In this document: positions 44,981 to 52,422 of the stretch, piece after piece | Position numbering within the stretch: the stretch's first letter is position 1 | Layout of the letters: each line of letters opens with the position of its first letter | Source: Prevotella sp. | GTDB taxonomy: Bacteria > Bacteroidota > Bacteroidia > Bacteroidales > Bacteroidaceae | Assembly (NCBI GenBank): GCA_016291495.1 | Contig: JAEEXI010000001.1 | Coordinates: 186,001 to 250,000, forward strand | Direction of reading: 5' to 3' | Length of the DNA stretch: 64,000 bases | Made by a program: the position numbers and the translations under genes | Notes under the pieces: model-generated | Told to the model about the DNA's origin: nothing | Databases searched by the model: none | The model's input: the letters and a program-made list of their open reading frames with translations, nothing else

Positions 44981-46234
44981 ATGGAGGCGAGTTTTCTGAT
45001 AGCAGCACCACATAGCGGCTCGGGCAAGACGACGATTGCACGAGGGCTGATGGCTTTGTTGACGCAGAAAGGCTATCAGGTGCAACCCTTCAAATGTGGT
45101 CCTGACTATATCGACACGAAGTTTCATGCTGCCGTCTGTGGGCGTCCCTCCATCAATTTGGATACCTTCATGGCCACGCCGGAGCATGTCCGTGAACTCT
45201 TCCAGCGTTATGGCGAAGGGGCGGATGTGCGTGTAGTGGAGGGCATGATGGGACTGTTTGACGGCTATGACCGTGACAAGGGTTCGTCAGCAGAGATAGC
45301 CCGTGTGCTCGATATCCCCGTCGTGCTGGTTGTTGATGCCAAGTCGGCAGCTTATTCTACGGCGGCATTGCTGTCGGGCTTCCTCCATTTCCGTGAGGAT
45401 ATCCGTTTTGCAGGTGTCATCTTTAACAAGGTAGGCTCGGAGAAACATTTCCGCATGTTGCAGGAAGTGTGTGACGACCTGCAGATAGAGTGCTTGGGCT
45501 ATCTGCCTAAGTCGGCCGATTTGGAACAAGGCAGTCGCTATTTGGGATTGGACTTTAGCCAGATAAAGTCCCCTGAGTTAGGGGGATGGGGGTCTGAACA
45601 AATGTCAATCGATGTGGACAGACTATTACAGCTTACCACCGCTCCCTCGTTCAAACCCCTGTTGCCCCCTAACTTAACGGGCGGAAAAACTTTAATCGCT
45701 CGTAATGACGAGTCGTTCTCTTTTCTCTATCAGGAGACGATAGACGCTTTGGGACAAGTGGATTTCTTCGACCCGGAGCAGGACGTGCCCTGCCTGGACG
45801 ACGTCTCCCTGCTGTATCTGCCTGGCGGTTATCCTGAGAAGCATTTGGAGGCATTGGTAAAAATGGAAGCCACACGACAGGCCATCAAGGACTATGCCGA
45901 ACGTGGCGGGCACATCATTGCTGAGTGTGGTGGTATGATGTATCTCTGCGAAGCCATTGTGACTGACGAGGGCGAGTATCCCATGTGTGGCGTGTTGCCT
46001 TATAAGATTACGGCATGCAAGGCTGACCGCAAACTCTCCTTAGGTTATCGCCGTTTCGTGCTCGATGGCAAGGAATACCGAGGTCATGAGTTCCACTATA
46101 CCCAGTTCCTGGGCGGCACACCCAAGAGCGTCACACAGGTCTATAATGCCAAGGGAGAGCCTGTGGATACCCCCGTCTTCCGCTATAAGCACGTTTTGGC
46201 AAGCTACACTCACCTGTATTTTAATTTCTTATGA
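44981..46234 (+). CDS. cbiA: Cobyrinate a,c-diamide synthase
   Basis: 417 residues. The P-loop APHSGSGKTT sits at residues 8-17, so the start codon cannot be much later. The amidoligase part has PFKCGPDYIDTKFHAAVCGRPSINLDTFM and VEGMMGLFDGYD, and the triad GATase part has Cys in IIAECGGMMYL and His in KHVLASYTHLYF. It amidates cobyrinic acid at a and c (CobB in the aerobic nomenclature). Two copies of a G-rich inverted repeat (45569-45597, 45656-45682) interrupt the linker between the domains. Translation couples to gtrA by a 4-bp overlap. Confidence 0.93.
   Translation: MEASFLIAAPHSGSGKTTIARGLMALLTQKGYQVQPFKCGPDYIDTKFHAAVCGRPSINLDTFMATPEHVRELFQRYGEGADVRVVEGMMGLFDGYDRDKGSSAEIARVLDIPVVLVVDAKSAAYSTAALLSGFLHFREDIRFAGVIFNKVGSEKHFRMLQEVCDDLQIECLGYLPKSADLEQGSRYLGLDFSQIKSPELGGWGSEQMSIDVDRLLQLTTAPSFKPLLPPNLTGGKTLIARNDESFSFLYQETIDALGQVDFFDPEQDVPCLDDVSLLYLPGGYPEKHLEALVKMEATRQAIKDYAERGGHIIAECGGMMYLCEAIVTDEGEYPMCGVLPYKITACKADRKLSLGYRRFVLDGKEYRGHEFHYTQFLGGTPKSVTQVYNAKGEPVDTPVFRYKHVLASYTHLYFNFL
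45569..45682. repeat. Inverted pair of G-rich repeats in cbiA
   Basis: The stretch with core GAGTTAGGGGG at 45569-45597 reappears in opposite orientation (CCCCCTAACTTAACGGG) at 45664-45682. They flank about 65 bp encoding native-looking MSIDVDRLLQLTT. Both copies are in frame. Confidence 0.55.
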
Positions 46235-46644
46235 AAGAATCGAAACACAAAAAAAAGTGGTTTGGAATACCCCTTGACCGTCAGTCCTTGGGCGAGATGA
46301 TCCGATTCGCCATCGTGGGCGTGCTGGTTACCGTCATCCATTATGTCGTCTATTGGCTGCTCCAACTGGTCATGAATGTCAACATCGCCTGGACGGCGGG
46401 CTATATAGTAGGCTTTGTGTTCAACTATTACATGAGTGCCCGCTACATCTTTCGTGCGAAGGCCAATATCAAGAACGGAGCAGGCTTTGGCGGTGCCCAT
46501 ATCGTGAACTACCTGCTACAGATGGTGCTGCTCAACGTGTTTCTCAAGATTGGCCTCAGTCCCACGATGGCTCCCGTGGGTGTCTATGCCGTCTCGATAC
46601 CTGTTAACTTCCTCCTGGTTCGCTTCGTATTCAAGCATTCATAA
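46231..46644 (+). CDS. GtrA family membrane protein
   Basis: 137 residues with four predicted membrane helices and the GtrA landmarks MIRFAIVGVLVTVIHYVVYWLL, WTAGYIVGFVFNYYMSARYIF and PVNFLLVRFVFKH. The family acts in flipping or transfer of undecaprenyl-linked glucose in cell-surface glycosylation. It overlaps cbiA by 4 bp, an accidental-looking pairing with no metabolic link. Partners of a Gtr system (GtrB-type transferase) are not adjacent. Confidence 0.85.
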   Translation: MKESKHKKKWFGIPLDRQSLGEMIRFAIVGVLVTVIHYVVYWLLQLVMNVNIAWTAGYIVGFVFNYYMSARYIFRAKANIKNGAGFGGAHIVNYLLQMVLLNVFLKIGLSPTMAPVGVYAVSIPVNFLLVRFVFKHS

Positions 46645-46654
46645 AATCAAGAAA

Positions 46655-46676
46655 GCTCCCGAACCCCTCGGGGCTA
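46655..46676. terminator. Terminator-like hairpin between gtrA and a convergent lipoprotein gene
   Basis: Stem AGCTCCCGA / TCGGGGCT with a CCCC loop, between converging genes. No long T-run; bidirectional termination is likely. Confidence 0.5.
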
Positions 46677-47162
46677 TTTAACCTCTAAAGGAATGACGGT
46701 CTGGGATGAAAGAATGAAAATGGCCAGTTGACCGTTCTTCTTTCCGTGCTTGATGGCTTTCTTGAGTGATTTTTCAGGAAATATGCGGGAACTGTCAAAA
46801 TAAAAAAGGCTGTCATCAGCGTTGAACCATCCGCCTATATATCCGTCGTGCTGTAAGGCATGTCTTATCACTTTGTCAAGTTGGTCGCGCGAATGACTGT
46901 TCTGTGTATCGGCATAGGCAACGACGATACCTTCCTTCGGCTCGGACAAAGTGCGAACATCAAGCGTGAAACCGTTGGGGTGACTCTGGCTGTATGTCCA
47001 TACCTTATCAGCTATAACTGATATGTTGCTTTGCTCTATAGGAATAATCGTACCAGAAGAGCGTTGAGATAAGGAACTGGTTCCACATGAACAAAGGACA
47101 AACAATGATATCTGGGCCATCAGTATGCCTATCGCGCCAAACTTACAAATCTTGGTTTTCAT
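46674..47162 (-). CDS. Hypothetical lipoprotein
   Basis: 162 residues from ATG 47162; the frame is open further up, but this start follows a perfect promoter and yields a lipoprotein signal (MKTKICKFGAIGILMAQISLFVLCSC, lipidated Cys26). The rest (VIADKVWTYSQSHPNGFTLDVRT, HALQHDGYIGGWFNADDSLFYFDSSRIFPEKSLKKAIKHGKKNGQ) is not a family I recognise. It is alone on its strand here. Confidence 0.7.
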   Translation of the reverse strand: MKTKICKFGAIGILMAQISLFVLCSCGTSSLSQRSSGTIIPIEQSNISVIADKVWTYSQSHPNGFTLDVRTLSEPKEGIVVAYADTQNSHSRDQLDKVIRHALQHDGYIGGWFNADDSLFYFDSSRIFPEKSLKKAIKHGKKNGQLAIFILSSQTVIPLEVK

Positions 47163-47185
47163 ATTTATGTTGATTAAATTATTTG

Positions 47186-47217
47186 CAAAGGTACGAATAA
47201 GTGAGTAAAATGCCAAA
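47186..47217 (-). promoter_or_regulatory. Promoter of the hypothetical lipoprotein gene
   Basis: TTTG (47217-47214), 20-bp spacer, TACCTTTG (47193-47186) on the minus strand. The spacer CTCACTTATTCG matches those at 5303 and 60688. Confidence 0.75.
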
Positions 47218-47300
47218 TTATAGAGCAGCGAATGCAATAAAATGCTCGCATTTATATTGCTGAGTCGTGAAAAAATTCGACCGAAGGTCAAAGTACGAAT

Positions 47301-47331
47301 AATGGCTGGAAGCACCAAACTTCCAGCCATT
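47301..47331. terminator. Perfect 12-bp inverted repeat
   Basis: AATGGCTGGAAG / CTTCCAGCCATT with loop CACCAAA, followed on the plus strand by a T-rich tract. It is not next to the 3' end of any gene, so its role as terminator is uncertain. Confidence 0.45.
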
Positions 47332-47359
47332 ATTTCTTACCTCTTTCACTGGCGAAGCC

Positions 47360-47738
47360 AGATTCTTAATTCTTAATGCAGAATTTTTGCATTTTTACAT
47401 TTTCGCATTTTTGCATTTTTACTTTTTTCAATTCTTTAATTTTCCTTAGTTCGGATCGCTGCCTCCTCCGGTATTACCTCCGCCTTACCGTTCTTTCCGC
47501 GACTTCACCGACATTTTCCCTCTCATTTTCTGGAAATTTATTTCCGCATGGAAAAAGTTCCATGTTCAATGGTCTACGGTCAATGGACAATGTCATACCT
47601 TTTCAAGCCTTAAAAAATCTGTTAGTAAGCCTTAGAAAGTCGGTTAGTAGGTCTGAAAATAGGTGTACATCAAGCCTAAGCGGTCTCAAAAGTCTCACGG
47701 TCTCACGGTCTCATTGGTCTCAAACCTGCGAAGTGGCT
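47360..47738. repeat. Repeat-rich intergenic region upstream of the toxin-antitoxin pair
   Basis: No gene is seen between 47163 and about 47738. The sequence is largely tandem mini-repeats: period-8 T-rich units (47384-47424, TTTTTGCA type), five 7-bp units of the (G/T)TCAATG type (47558-47592), a 22-bp direct repeat (47607-47651, AGCCTTARAAARTC type) and CGGTCTCA units of 8-9 bp (47681-47722). A small stem CATGGAA/TTCCATG lies at 47547-47564. Confidence 0.65.
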
Positions 47739-47739
47739 C

Positions 47740-47835
47740 ATGAAGGATGAGTTGGATAGCGTGAAGTGGTTGCCAGCGGATTTGGAAGCCATAGATCATG
47801 TAAGACGCATGATGGAAGAGGTTAGAATGACATAG
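47740..47835 (+). pseudogene. Short frame, possible gene remnant
   Basis: A 31-residue frame (MKDELDSVKWLPADLEAI, ending EEVRMT) lies directly after the repeats and before the antitoxin gene. It has protein-like composition and ends with TAG, but has no promoter of its own and no known family. It may be the 3' remnant of a larger gene interrupted by the repeats, or chance. Confidence 0.25.
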
Positions 47836-47938
47836 ATTTTTTTTGCCAAAAAATTTGCTATTATCAGAAATTGTTCGTAAATTTGCCATCGAAATGATGG
47901 CATGGTGCTATCATAATGTAGATAAAAGATGAGAAATT

Positions 47939-48238
47939 ATGGCACAATCGGCAGTTACAGTCAGGATGGACTCTGAGATGAAAACGCAGTTCGACGCACT
48001 CTGCGAGCAATTTGGTATGAGTGCCAATACGGCGTTCAACATCTTCGTAAAAGCGGTGATAAGAAGTCGCAGCATACCCTTTGCCATCAAGGGCTCGCCA
48101 AGCGCACTGGACTTGTTTATGCAACAAAGGAGCGCTGCAGAGTTGAGCAAGGAGCCGGAACTCTCGCTGGATGAAATCAACGCGGAGATTCGTGAGGCCA
48201 GAGAAGACATGCGTAAAAGAAAGAGTGCGAAGGTATGA
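47939..48238 (+). CDS. RelB/DinJ family antitoxin
   Basis: 99 residues. The N-terminus (SAVTVRMDSEMKTQFDALCEQFGMSANTAFNIFVKAVIRSRSIPF) is a ribbon-helix-helix of the DinJ type. The C-terminal half (SLDEINAEIREAREDMRKRKSAKV) is a charged helix that would cover the toxin. The PIN-domain toxin gene overlaps its stop codon by 4 bp. DinJ proteins usually pair with YafQ/RelE-type toxins, so the PIN partner is less usual. Typically the antitoxin represses its own promoter; no operator could be picked out. Confidence 0.88.
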   Translation: MAQSAVTVRMDSEMKTQFDALCEQFGMSANTAFNIFVKAVIRSRSIPFAIKGSPSALDLFMQQRSAAELSKEPELSLDEINAEIREAREDMRKRKSAKV

Positions 48239-48636
48239 TTTATGCAGTTATTGATACCAACGTGCTGGTATCGGCCCTTATCACTCACAATTCGTTGTCA
48301 CCAACTGCAAAGGTTGTAAGACTGTTGCTTGATGGGGAGTTTACGCCTTTGTACGAAACCAGCATCATTGAAGAGTATCAGGAGGTGTTGCATCGTGCGA
48401 AATTCAAGTTCGTGCCTGGTGTTGCCGATGCTTTGATTTCGTTTATCAAAGAACATGGAATTGAGACTTCGCGGACAGCTTTCCAAGAATTGATGCCAGA
48501 CGAGGATGATCGCGTGTTCTACGAAGTATCCTTGAGCGTTGAGGATTCTTTTCTGGTTACTGGCAATATCAAGCATTACCCTCAGACACCTAAGGTCATC
48601 AGTCCTGCCGACTTTTTAAGGGTGATACAAAAATAA
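48235..48636 (+). CDS. PIN-domain toxin of a toxin-antitoxin pair
   Basis: 133 residues with PIN-family acidic residues: Asp7 in YAVIDTNVLVSAL, Glu47-type residue in TSIIEEYQEVL, Asp in LMPDEDDRVFYEVSL and the TGNIKHYP end motif. PIN toxins are Mg2+-dependent RNases, often cutting tRNA. It matches the group annotated as putative toxin-antitoxin system toxin component, PIN family. Cotranslated with the DinJ-like antitoxin. Confidence 0.87.
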   Translation: MIYAVIDTNVLVSALITHNSLSPTAKVVRLLLDGEFTPLYETSIIEEYQEVLHRAKFKFVPGVADALISFIKEHGIETSRTAFQELMPDEDDRVFYEVSLSVEDSFLVTGNIKHYPQTPKVISPADFLRVIQK

Positions 48637-48645
48637 TTGACAACA

Positions 48646-49050
48646 ATGGATATAAAGGAATTATTGAATCGGACGGACAGGTTTGCGGCCAATGCGGGTT
48701 GCAGGATTACGGAGGTGGACGAGCAGCATGCTGTGGCGGAGATGACGGTGACGGCGATGCACCTGAATGGCGGTAATGTGTGTCAGGGTGGGGCGCTGTT
48801 TACGTTGGCTGACTTAGCCATTGCGGCCTGGATGAACCACAATGGACAGCTGACATTCGGCATCTCGAACAGCATCATGTTTGTATCGAGTGCACGTGAG
48901 GGCGATGTGCTGCGGGCAGAGGCTGTCGGCATTTGCGACCACCATAAGATTCCTGCCGTAGAGGTGCGCGTAACCAATCAGGACGGACGGCTCATCTGTC
49001 ATGTGACGGGCATGGGGTATCGTAAAAACGAGAAAGTACTAAAGGTATAA
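48646..49050 (+). CDS. PaaI family thioesterase (hotdog fold)
   Basis: 134 residues from ATG 48646; a TTG three codons upstream is also in frame. Hotdog-fold landmarks are HLNGGNVCQGGALFTLADLAIAAWMN and ISNSIMFVSSAREGDVLRAEAVG. The family hydrolyses acyl- or aryl-CoA, such as phenylacetyl-CoA side products. It starts 9 bp after the toxin gene but is probably unrelated functionally. Confidence 0.85.
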   Translation: MDIKELLNRTDRFAANAGCRITEVDEQHAVAEMTVTAMHLNGGNVCQGGALFTLADLAIAAWMNHNGQLTFGISNSIMFVSSAREGDVLRAEAVGICDHHKIPAVEVRVTNQDGRLICHVTGMGYRKNEKVLKV

Positions 49051-49191
49051 GAATTTAGATGTCTATTATATAATAATGTGGAGAAATTGAAAAAACATAG
49101 GAAAAGTTTGCGTATTAGAAGAAAAATGTGTACCTTTTAGGCTAAAATTAGCCTTGAGGGTAGGCTGCATCTCGAAAAAACTCAAATAAAA

Positions 49192-49223
49192 TTTGGTTTT
49201 TTGCTCGATTTGCACTACCTTTG
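49192..49223 (+). promoter_or_regulatory. Promoter of the rpsF-rpsR-rplI operon
   Basis: TTTG (49192-49195), 20-bp spacer, TACCTTTG (49216-49223), 46 bp before rpsF. The leader is about 40 nt and AT-rich. Confidence 0.8.
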
Positions 49224-49269
49224 CACCCGCAATTTTGCAAAATAACAAATAATTATTTATTTTAGTAGT

Positions 49270-49614
49270 ATGAATCAATACGAAACCGTTTTCATTTTGA
49301 CTCCCGTTTTGTCTGATGACCAGACAAAGGAAACGGTCGCTAAATTCAAGAAGATTCTCACCGACAAGGGTGCAGAGATCGTGAACGAAGAGGCCTGGGG
49401 ATTGAAGAAGATGGCTTATGCTATTCAGAAGAAGTCTACAGGTTTCTATTTCCTGATGGAGTTCAAGGCTGAGCCAGAAGTGATTAAGACTTTGGAGACT
49501 GCTTTCCGTCGTGACGAGAAAGTCATCCGTTTCCAGACTGTGAAGCTCGAGAAGTATGCCATTGAGTATGCTGAGAAGCGTCGTAACAAATTCGCTAAAA
49601 AAGAGGAGGCTTAA
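49270..49614 (+). CDS. rpsF: 30S ribosomal protein S6
   Basis: 114 residues. [30 protein letters not shown] and [31 protein letters not shown] match S6. It binds 16S rRNA as a pair with S18, which follows after 3 bp. First gene of the S6-S18-L9 operon; no ssb lies between S6 and S18. Confidence 0.98.
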   Translation: MNQYETVFILTPVLSDDQTKETVAKFKKILTDKGAEIVNEEAWGLKKMAYAIQKKSTGFYFLMEFKAEPEVIKTLETAFRRDEKVIRFQTVKLEKYAIEYAEKRRNKFAKKEEA

Positions 49615-49617
49615 ACT

Positions 49618-49884
49618 ATGGCACAAGAGACAGAAATCCGTTATTTGACAGCTCCTTCTATCGACACGAAGAAGAAGAAGTATTGCCGCTTCAAGAAGAG
49701 TGGTATTAAGTATGTAGACTATAAGGATCCCGAGTTCCTGAAGAAGTTCCTGAACGAGCAGGGTAAGATTCTTCCCCGCCGTATCACTGGTACATCGCTG
49801 AAGTATCAGCGTCGTGTGGCTCAGGCTGTTAAGCGTGCTCGCCAGATTGCGCTGCTTCCTTACGTTACTGATATGTTGAAATAA
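49618..49884 (+). CDS. rpsR: 30S ribosomal protein S18
   Basis: 88 residues with [61 protein letters not shown], the S18 core. The N-terminal 14 residues are a short Bacteroidetes-type extension. Partner of S6 in the small subunit platform. Confidence 0.98.
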   Translation: MAQETEIRYLTAPSIDTKKKKYCRFKKSGIKYVDYKDPEFLKKFLNEQGKILPRRITGTSLKYQRRVAQAVKRARQIALLPYVTDMLK

Positions 49885-49904
49885 TTAAGGAGGAGGACGA
49901 CAAT

Positions 49905-50426
49905 ATGGAATTAATACTGAAAGAAGATATTATCGGTCTGGGATATAAGAACGATATCGTAAACGTAAAGTCTGGTTACGGTCGTAACTACCTGATTCCT
50001 CAGGGTAAGGCTGTCATCGCCAGCCCTATGGCAAAGAAGATTCTCGCTGAGAACCTGAAGCAGCAGGCTCACAAGCTGGCTGCCCTGAAGGCTGAGGCTG
50101 AGAAGAAGGGTGAGGCTATCAAGGATGTTGCCTTGACCATCGCCGCTAAGGTAAGTGCTACTGGTCAGCTCTACGGTTCTGTGAACGCTGGTATCGTTGC
50201 TGAGGAACTGAAGAAGCTGGGTCACGACATCGATCGTAAGATTATTACGATGACTGATGCCAAGACTGTTGGCGACTTCGTGGCTACTGTTCACTTCCAC
50301 AAGGAGGTTGAGGTTGCCATCCCTGTAAAGGTGGTTGCTGAGAATGCTCCTGCTGAGGAGAAGAAAGTGGAGGCTGCTCCCGTTGAGGCTCCCGTAGAAG
50401 AGGAAGCTCCTGCTACAGAAGAATAA
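49905..50426 (+). CDS. rplI: 50S ribosomal protein L9
   Basis: 173 residues. N-terminal domain MELILKEDIIGLGYKNDIVNVKSGYGRNYLIPQGKAVIA is the 23S-binding part, then the long helix and a C-domain ending at AIPVKVVAE. Beyond about residue 148 an acidic Ala/Pro/Glu tail (APAEEKKVEAAPVEAP) makes it some 20 residues longer than usual. A sequence AGGAGGA precedes its start, one of the few Shine-Dalgarno-like sites here. A strong terminator follows. Confidence 0.97.
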   Translation: MELILKEDIIGLGYKNDIVNVKSGYGRNYLIPQGKAVIASPMAKKILAENLKQQAHKLAALKAEAEKKGEAIKDVALTIAAKVSATGQLYGSVNAGIVAEELKKLGHDIDRKIITMTDAKTVGDFVATVHFHKEVEVAIPVKVVAENAPAEEKKVEAAPVEAPVEEEAPATEE

Positions 50427-50460
50427 CCATGCTGTAAAGCAAATCATAGTTATTATACGC

Positions 50461-50500
50461 AAAGAATCCTGAGTGATATGCTCAGGATTCTTTATTTTTT
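50461..50500 (+). terminator. Terminator of the S6-S18-L9 operon
   Basis: 13-bp perfect stem AAAGAATCCTGAG / CTCAGGATTCTTT with loop TGATATG followed by ATTTTTT. Confidence 0.92.
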
Positions 50501-50536
50501 CTAGTAGCACTAGTAGCTCTAGTAGTACTAGTTGTT
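50501..50536. repeat. Period-9 CTAGT array
   Basis: Four units CTAGTAGCA, CTAGTAGCT, CTAGTAGTA, CTAGTTGTT directly after the rplI terminator. Same core as the array in valS. Confidence 0.7.
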
Positions 50537-50553
50537 ATAGTGAGTAGGGAAGA

Positions 50554-50585
50554 CAAAAAAACCGCCGGACTCACGTCCAGCGGCA
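50554..50585 (-). terminator. Terminator of the small lipoprotein gene
   Basis: On the minus strand stem GCCGCTGGAC / GTCCGGCGGT with loop GTGA followed by seven T residues. Confidence 0.85.
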
Positions 50586-50616
50586 ATTCTCTCAATTTTT
50601 GTTCGAGTTGTTCTGA

Positions 50617-50784
50617 TTACTCAGCTGCAGTGCTATCAGCAGCAACAGTGTCAACAGCTACAGTGTCAGCGCTATCAACAACCTCAACTGAATCGGTGTC
50701 AACCTCAGCCTGCTGAGCCTTGTTACCACAAGAAGCGAAAGAAACAGCTACAACTGCTGCGAACATAAATACTAATTTCTTCAT
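50617..50784 (-). CDS. Small lipoprotein (55 aa)
   Basis: 55 residues from ATG 50784 (the frame is open 10 codons further up, without support). Lipoprotein signal MKKLVFMFAAVVAVSFASC (Cys19), then an acidic, Val/Ala/Thr/Asp/Ser-rich tail (DTDSVEVVDSADTVAVDTVAADS) with no known domain. It has its own -7 box and terminator, so it is a real single gene. Similar short acidic lipoproteins are common in Prevotella. Function unknown. Confidence 0.75.
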   Translation of the reverse strand: MKKLVFMFAAVVAVSFASCGNKAQQAEVDTDSVEVVDSADTVAVDTVAADSTAAE

Positions 50785-50836
50785 TTTTCTAAGCTTTTTA
50801 AATCTGTAAAACAATCATTTGTTTATTAAAACGCTG

Positions 50837-50844
50837 CAAAGTTA
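50837..50844 (-). promoter_or_regulatory. Putative -7 box of the small lipoprotein gene
   Basis: TAACTTTG on the minus strand, 52 bp before ATG 50784; no clear TTTG at -33. Confidence 0.5.
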
Positions 50845-51013
50845 GACATTTTTTTAATACGACGTATCATTTTTTTCGTTTTTTTTTAGGGTATTTTTGT
50901 AACTTTTTCACAAAATACTGTAAATCAAGCATTTACGAAATGTTAAAAATATCGTCATTTTTACACTTAATCGAATATTTGGTAAAAAACGGCAAAAATT
51001 AGAAGTTTTTATG

Positions 51014-51021
51014 TAACTTTG
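51014..51021 (+). promoter_or_regulatory. Putative -7 box of mtaB
   Basis: TAACTTTG, 30 bp before ATG 51052. It covers the TTG that opens the longest frame, which favours the ATG. Confidence 0.55.
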
Positions 51022-51051
51022 CAATCGAGAAAAAGACACCTTATTATATAT

Positions 51052-52422
51052 ATGATAGATACCTCTATTTTCCAAGGCAAGAAGGCGGCCTATTTCACGC
51101 TGGGCTGTAAACTGAATTTCTCTGAGACATCGACCTTTGCGAAGATGCTTCAGGGGATGGGGGTGCAGACGGCTGCCAAGGGAGAACAGGCTGATATCTG
51201 TCTGATTAATACCTGTTCTGTGACGGAGGTGGCCGATCATAAGTGTCGTCAGGCCATCCACCGGATGGTGCGTCAGCATCCTAACGCCTTTGTGGTGGTG
51301 ACAGGTTGCTATGCGCAGCTGAAGCCGGAGCGGGTGAGCAAGATAGAAGGTGTTGACCTGGTATTGGGTGCCGATGAGAAAGCGGAGCTTATCCAATTTT
51401 TAAATGAGAAATTGGATGAGAGAGCTGAGCGGTTAGAGGTAAGCGGTGAGAGGTCTGGCCAAGGGCAGGAGACGACACCTTATTATATTAAGAAGACGAA
51501 GGACATTCAGAGTTTTGCACCATCATGCTCCCGTGGAAACCGTACCCGTTATTTCCTGAAGGTACAGGACGGCTGTGATTATTTCTGTACCTACTGCACC
51601 ATTCCCTATGCCCGTGGGTTCAGTCGTAATCCGACGATTGCCTCGTTGGTCAAACAGGCTGAAGAGGCAGCCCAGGAGGGTGGCAAGGAAATTGTGTTGA
51701 CGGGTGTGAACATCGGAGATTTCGGAAAGACAACTGGGGAAAGCTTCCTCGATTTGGTGAAGGCTCTTGACGCGGTGGAGGGTATTCAGCGTTACCGTAT
51801 CAGTAGTCTGGAACCCGATTTGCTGAGTGACGAACTCATCGACTATTGTGCGCAGAGCCGTGCCTTCATGCCGCATTACCATATTCCTTTGCAAAGTGGT
51901 AGTGATACGGTGCTGAAACTGATGCATCGTCATTACGACCGTCAGTTGTTTGCGGATAAGATACACCGCATCAAAGAGGTGATGCCTGATGCCTTTATTG
52001 GTGTTGATGTGATGGTGGGGTGCAGGGGTGAGACGCCTGAGTGTTTCGAGGAGACCTATGAATTCCTGAACGGTCTTGACGTGACCCAGCTGCACGTATT
52101 TCCCTATTCCGAGCGTCCTGGTACGTCAGCGCTCTCGATTCCCTATGTCGTTGCAGATGCAGACAAACGGAAACGCAGCAAACGGTTGCTTGACCTCTCG
52201 GATGAGAAGACCCATGCTTTCTATCAGCGATATATTGGAAGCGACGCAGAGGTGCTATTTGAAAAGGCTCCTCGTGGCAAGGCAATGCATGGGTTTACGA
52301 AGAACTATATTCGTGTAGAGCTGTCGCCTGCTGAGGCTCGCGAGGAATATGACAACCAGTTGATAAAAGGCACGCTGGGTGAGTTCAACTACGATAAAAC
52401 GGCATTGAAATGGATAAAGTAG
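51052..52422 (+). CDS. mtaB: tRNA (N6-threonylcarbamoyladenosine(37)-C2)-methylthiotransferase MtaB
   Basis: 456 residues from ATG 51052. N-terminal UPF0004 domain with three cluster cysteines (FTLGCKLNFSE, LINTCSVTEVADHKCRQ, VTGCYAQLKPE), radical SAM motif CDYFCTYCTIPYARG, and a core with LTGVNIGDFG and HIPLQSGSDTVLKLMHRHY. It adds the 2-methylthio group to t6A37 in tRNA. A five-unit period-7 array (51421-51455) encodes ERAERLEVSGER in the linker between the two domains. The GT2 gene overlaps its end by 13 bp. Confidence 0.93.
   Translation: MIDTSIFQGKKAAYFTLGCKLNFSETSTFAKMLQGMGVQTAAKGEQADICLINTCSVTEVADHKCRQAIHRMVRQHPNAFVVVTGCYAQLKPERVSKIEGVDLVLGADEKAELIQFLNEKLDERAERLEVSGERSGQGQETTPYYIKKTKDIQSFAPSCSRGNRTRYFLKVQDGCDYFCTYCTIPYARGFSRNPTIASLVKQAEEAAQEGGKEIVLTGVNIGDFGKTTGESFLDLVKALDAVEGIQRYRISSLEPDLLSDELIDYCAQSRAFMPHYHIPLQSGSDTVLKLMHRHYDRQLFADKIHRIKEVMPDAFIGVDVMVGCRGETPECFEETYEFLNGLDVTQLHVFPYSERPGTSALSIPYVVADADKRKRSKRLLDLSDEKTHAFYQRYIGSDAEVLFEKAPRGKAMHGFTKNYIRVELSPAEAREEYDNQLIKGTLGEFNYDKTALKWIK
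51421..51455. repeat. Period-7 array in mtaB
   Basis: Units AGAGCTG, AGCGGTT, AGAGGTA, AGCGGTG, AGAGGTC alternate with a 14-bp super-period within the coding region. Confidence 0.7.

Noticed and set aside
47301..47331. Terminal inverted repeat of an insertion sequence
   Set aside because: The two arms are only 7 bases apart and no transposase frame or target duplication is near.
49224..49269. S6:S18-binding leader RNA before rpsF
   Set aside because: The leader is short and AT-rich and shows no stem with the expected conserved bulge.
50501..50536. Possible attachment site or integration scar near CTAGT repeats
   Set aside because: No integrase, no tRNA and no second boundary repeat were found; it behaves as a simple tandem array.
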